64,000 nt of DNA from Burkholderiaceae bacterium 16. Its GTDB lineage: Bacteria > Pseudomonadota > Gammaproteobacteria > Burkholderiales > Burkholderiaceae. This document shows positions 63,140 through 64,000 of the stretch, in pieces. The notes below the pieces were generated by a model. It was given only the letters and a program-made list of their open reading frames with translations, did no database searches and was not told the origin of the DNA. The position numbers were made by a program, and so were the translations under genes. The first letter of the stretch is position 1; each line of letters begins with the position of its first letter. The DNA is taken from the NCBI GenBank assembly GCA_000955785.1, contig JYOD01000105.1:1-64000 (forward strand). Reading direction: 5' to 3'.

Positions 63140-63173
63140 TCAGCATGCTGAGTAATTTCAATCAGTGTACTGA
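63140..63173. promoter_or_regulatory. Two tandem operator dyads before the MHS permease gene
   Basis: TCAGCATGCTGA (63140-63151) is a perfect palindrome and TCAGTGTACTGA (63162-63173) is near-perfect, with centres 22 bp apart. An AATTACT stretch lies between them on the minus strand. Confidence 0.8.
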
Positions 63174-63255
63174 GCAGAATTTGGGAGTGTTATGGGGGTT
63201 AACCCTTTTGACTCCGGCTAGACATTCCACAACCTCGTTGCTATATTAAAAATGC

Positions 63256-63267
63256 TCAGCATACTGA
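63256..63267. promoter_or_regulatory. Single operator dyad before the amidohydrolase gene
   Basis: TCAGCATACTGA follows a TATATT box (63242-63247). It is the only site on this side and is the likely control point for the amidohydrolase transcript. Confidence 0.7.
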
Positions 63268-63373
63268 GTAATTAAGCAGGCAAGCCTTCGCAAGGACAAC
63301 GGCACGCGCCTTCCCGCCCCCGTCTCAAGGCCTGCATCGAAGCACGCCCCACCACATCAGGAGTCGCCACAGC

Positions 63374-64000
63374 ATGACGAGAATACGGAAGATTGCCCTG
63401 GAGGAACACTTCATGGCCCCCGGTTTCCAGACCTATTCGAAGGGATATCTCCAGCATATCGATGCGGTGGTGATGGCCGATCTCGCGAAGCGCCTCGCCG
63501 ATTTCGACGACATCCGCATCGGCGAGATGGACCGTGCTGGCATCGATTTCACCGTGCTGTCGCAGACCGGTCCCGGCGTGCAGGGCGAAACGGACCGCGC
63601 CGCCGCCGTCGGCCGCGCCCGCGAGAACAACGATTTCCTGGCTGCGCAAGTGGCGCGCCATCCCACCCGCTTCGCTGGCTTTGCCGCGCTGCCGATGCAC
63701 GATCCCGTGACGGCGGCGAATGAGCTGGAGCGCGCGGTGAAGCAGCTCGGCTTCAAGGGGGCGCTGGTCAACGGCCATACCCAGGGCAAGTACTACGACG
63801 ACCCCGCATACGACGCGTTCTGGGAGCGCATGCAGGAGCTGGACGTGCCGATGTACCTGCATCCGACCGATGCCTATGCGATGCCGCATGTGTACGCCGG
63901 GCATCCCGAGATCAGCGGCGCGGCCTGGGGCTGGGGCGTGGAAACGGCCAGCCATGCGCTGCGCCTGCTGTTCAGCGGCGTGTTCGACCGCTTCCCCCGG
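63374..64000 (+). CDS. Amidohydrolase-2 family aromatic-acid decarboxylase (partial, runs off window)
   Basis: 209 residues visible from ATG 63374; the 3' end is beyond 64000. The opening KIALEEHF gives metal ligands Glu10 and His12, and His163 lies in PMYLHPTDAY, the arrangement of gamma-resorcylate (2,6-dihydroxybenzoate) and 2,3-dihydroxybenzoate decarboxylases. VLSQTGPGVQGETDRAAAVG and NDFLAAQVARHPTRFAGFAA are shared family blocks. It non-oxidatively decarboxylates a hydroxybenzoate. Its promoter region holds the same operator type as the dioxygenase and transport genes. Confidence 0.87.
   Translation, partial: MTRIRKIALEEHFMAPGFQTYSKGYLQHIDAVVMADLAKRLADFDDIRIGEMDRAGIDFTVLSQTGPGVQGETDRAAAVGRARENNDFLAAQVARHPTRFAGFAALPMHDPVTAANELERAVKQLGFKGALVNGHTQGKYYDDPAYDAFWERMQELDVPMYLHPTDAYAMPHVYAGHPEISGAAWGWGVETASHALRLLFSGVFDRFPR

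Overview
The window is high-GC DNA with short intergenic gaps and no rRNA, tRNA or CRISPR array. The gene content (many LysR/MarR/AraC regulators, MFS and MHS permeases, a Liv-type ABC system beside a Rieske dioxygenase, DUF2950/DUF3300 pairs, an NnrU-family protein) points to a metabolically versatile betaproteobacterium, most likely Burkholderiaceae of the Cupriavidus/Ralstonia type. This placement is inference from gene content. The region looks like accessory catabolic DNA of a chromosome or chromid, with several decayed genes and one IS630 remnant.

Left part (1-15 kb): an AraC regulator with a VOC protein, a DHA2 drug-efflux permease, two aldo/keto reductases (one divergent from a LysR gene), a CBS protein - GntP permease - CoA-transferase operon that looks built for small hydroxy or keto acids, a secreted protein of unknown function, and a DUF2950 - DUF3300 - outer-membrane-protein operon.

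15-24 kb: a DASS dicarboxylate permease; a three-gene operon encoding a FrdB-like iron-sulfur protein, a FrdA/NadB-like flavoprotein and a NuoF-like NADH-binding protein; and a divergent lactate/malate dehydrogenase homologue. No membrane anchor gene is present, so these genes could form a soluble NAD(H)-coupled fumarate-reductase-type enzyme. A 57-bp intergenic element occurs before the permease and again between the operon and the dehydrogenase, which ties the genes together. To the right is a decayed second copy of the DUF2950/DUF3300 genes, cut by an IS630 remnant.

24-42.6 kb: small regulator-target modules. These are LysR / MFS + M81 peptidase; LysR next to a broken MFS gene; a Gfo/Idh oxidoreductase / DHA1 permease pair; an old yellow enzyme; a GlxA-type AraC regulator / tautomerase / NTF2-like protein; MarR / nitrilase / NmrA-like protein sharing a TTGCA-N2-TGCAA operator; NnrU; and an XRE regulator / YebB-like cysteine hydrolase.

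42.6-52.4 kb: cell envelope. A MacA-MacB-NodT efflux operon, a PagL-type lipid A deacylase, a sensor kinase without a neighbouring response regulator, a MipA-family protein, a NodB-type deacetylase and a GT4 glycosyltransferase.

52.5-64 kb: an aromatic-acid catabolic locus. A MarR regulator, a Rieske ferredoxin - reductase - dioxygenase alpha/beta operon followed on the same strand by no ring-cleavage gene, a Liv-type ABC importer, an MHS permease, and an amidohydrolase-family decarboxylase running off the right edge. Eight copies of TCAGYRTRCTGA-type dyads lie before the MarR gene and each of four downstream transcription starts, so this reads as one regulon.
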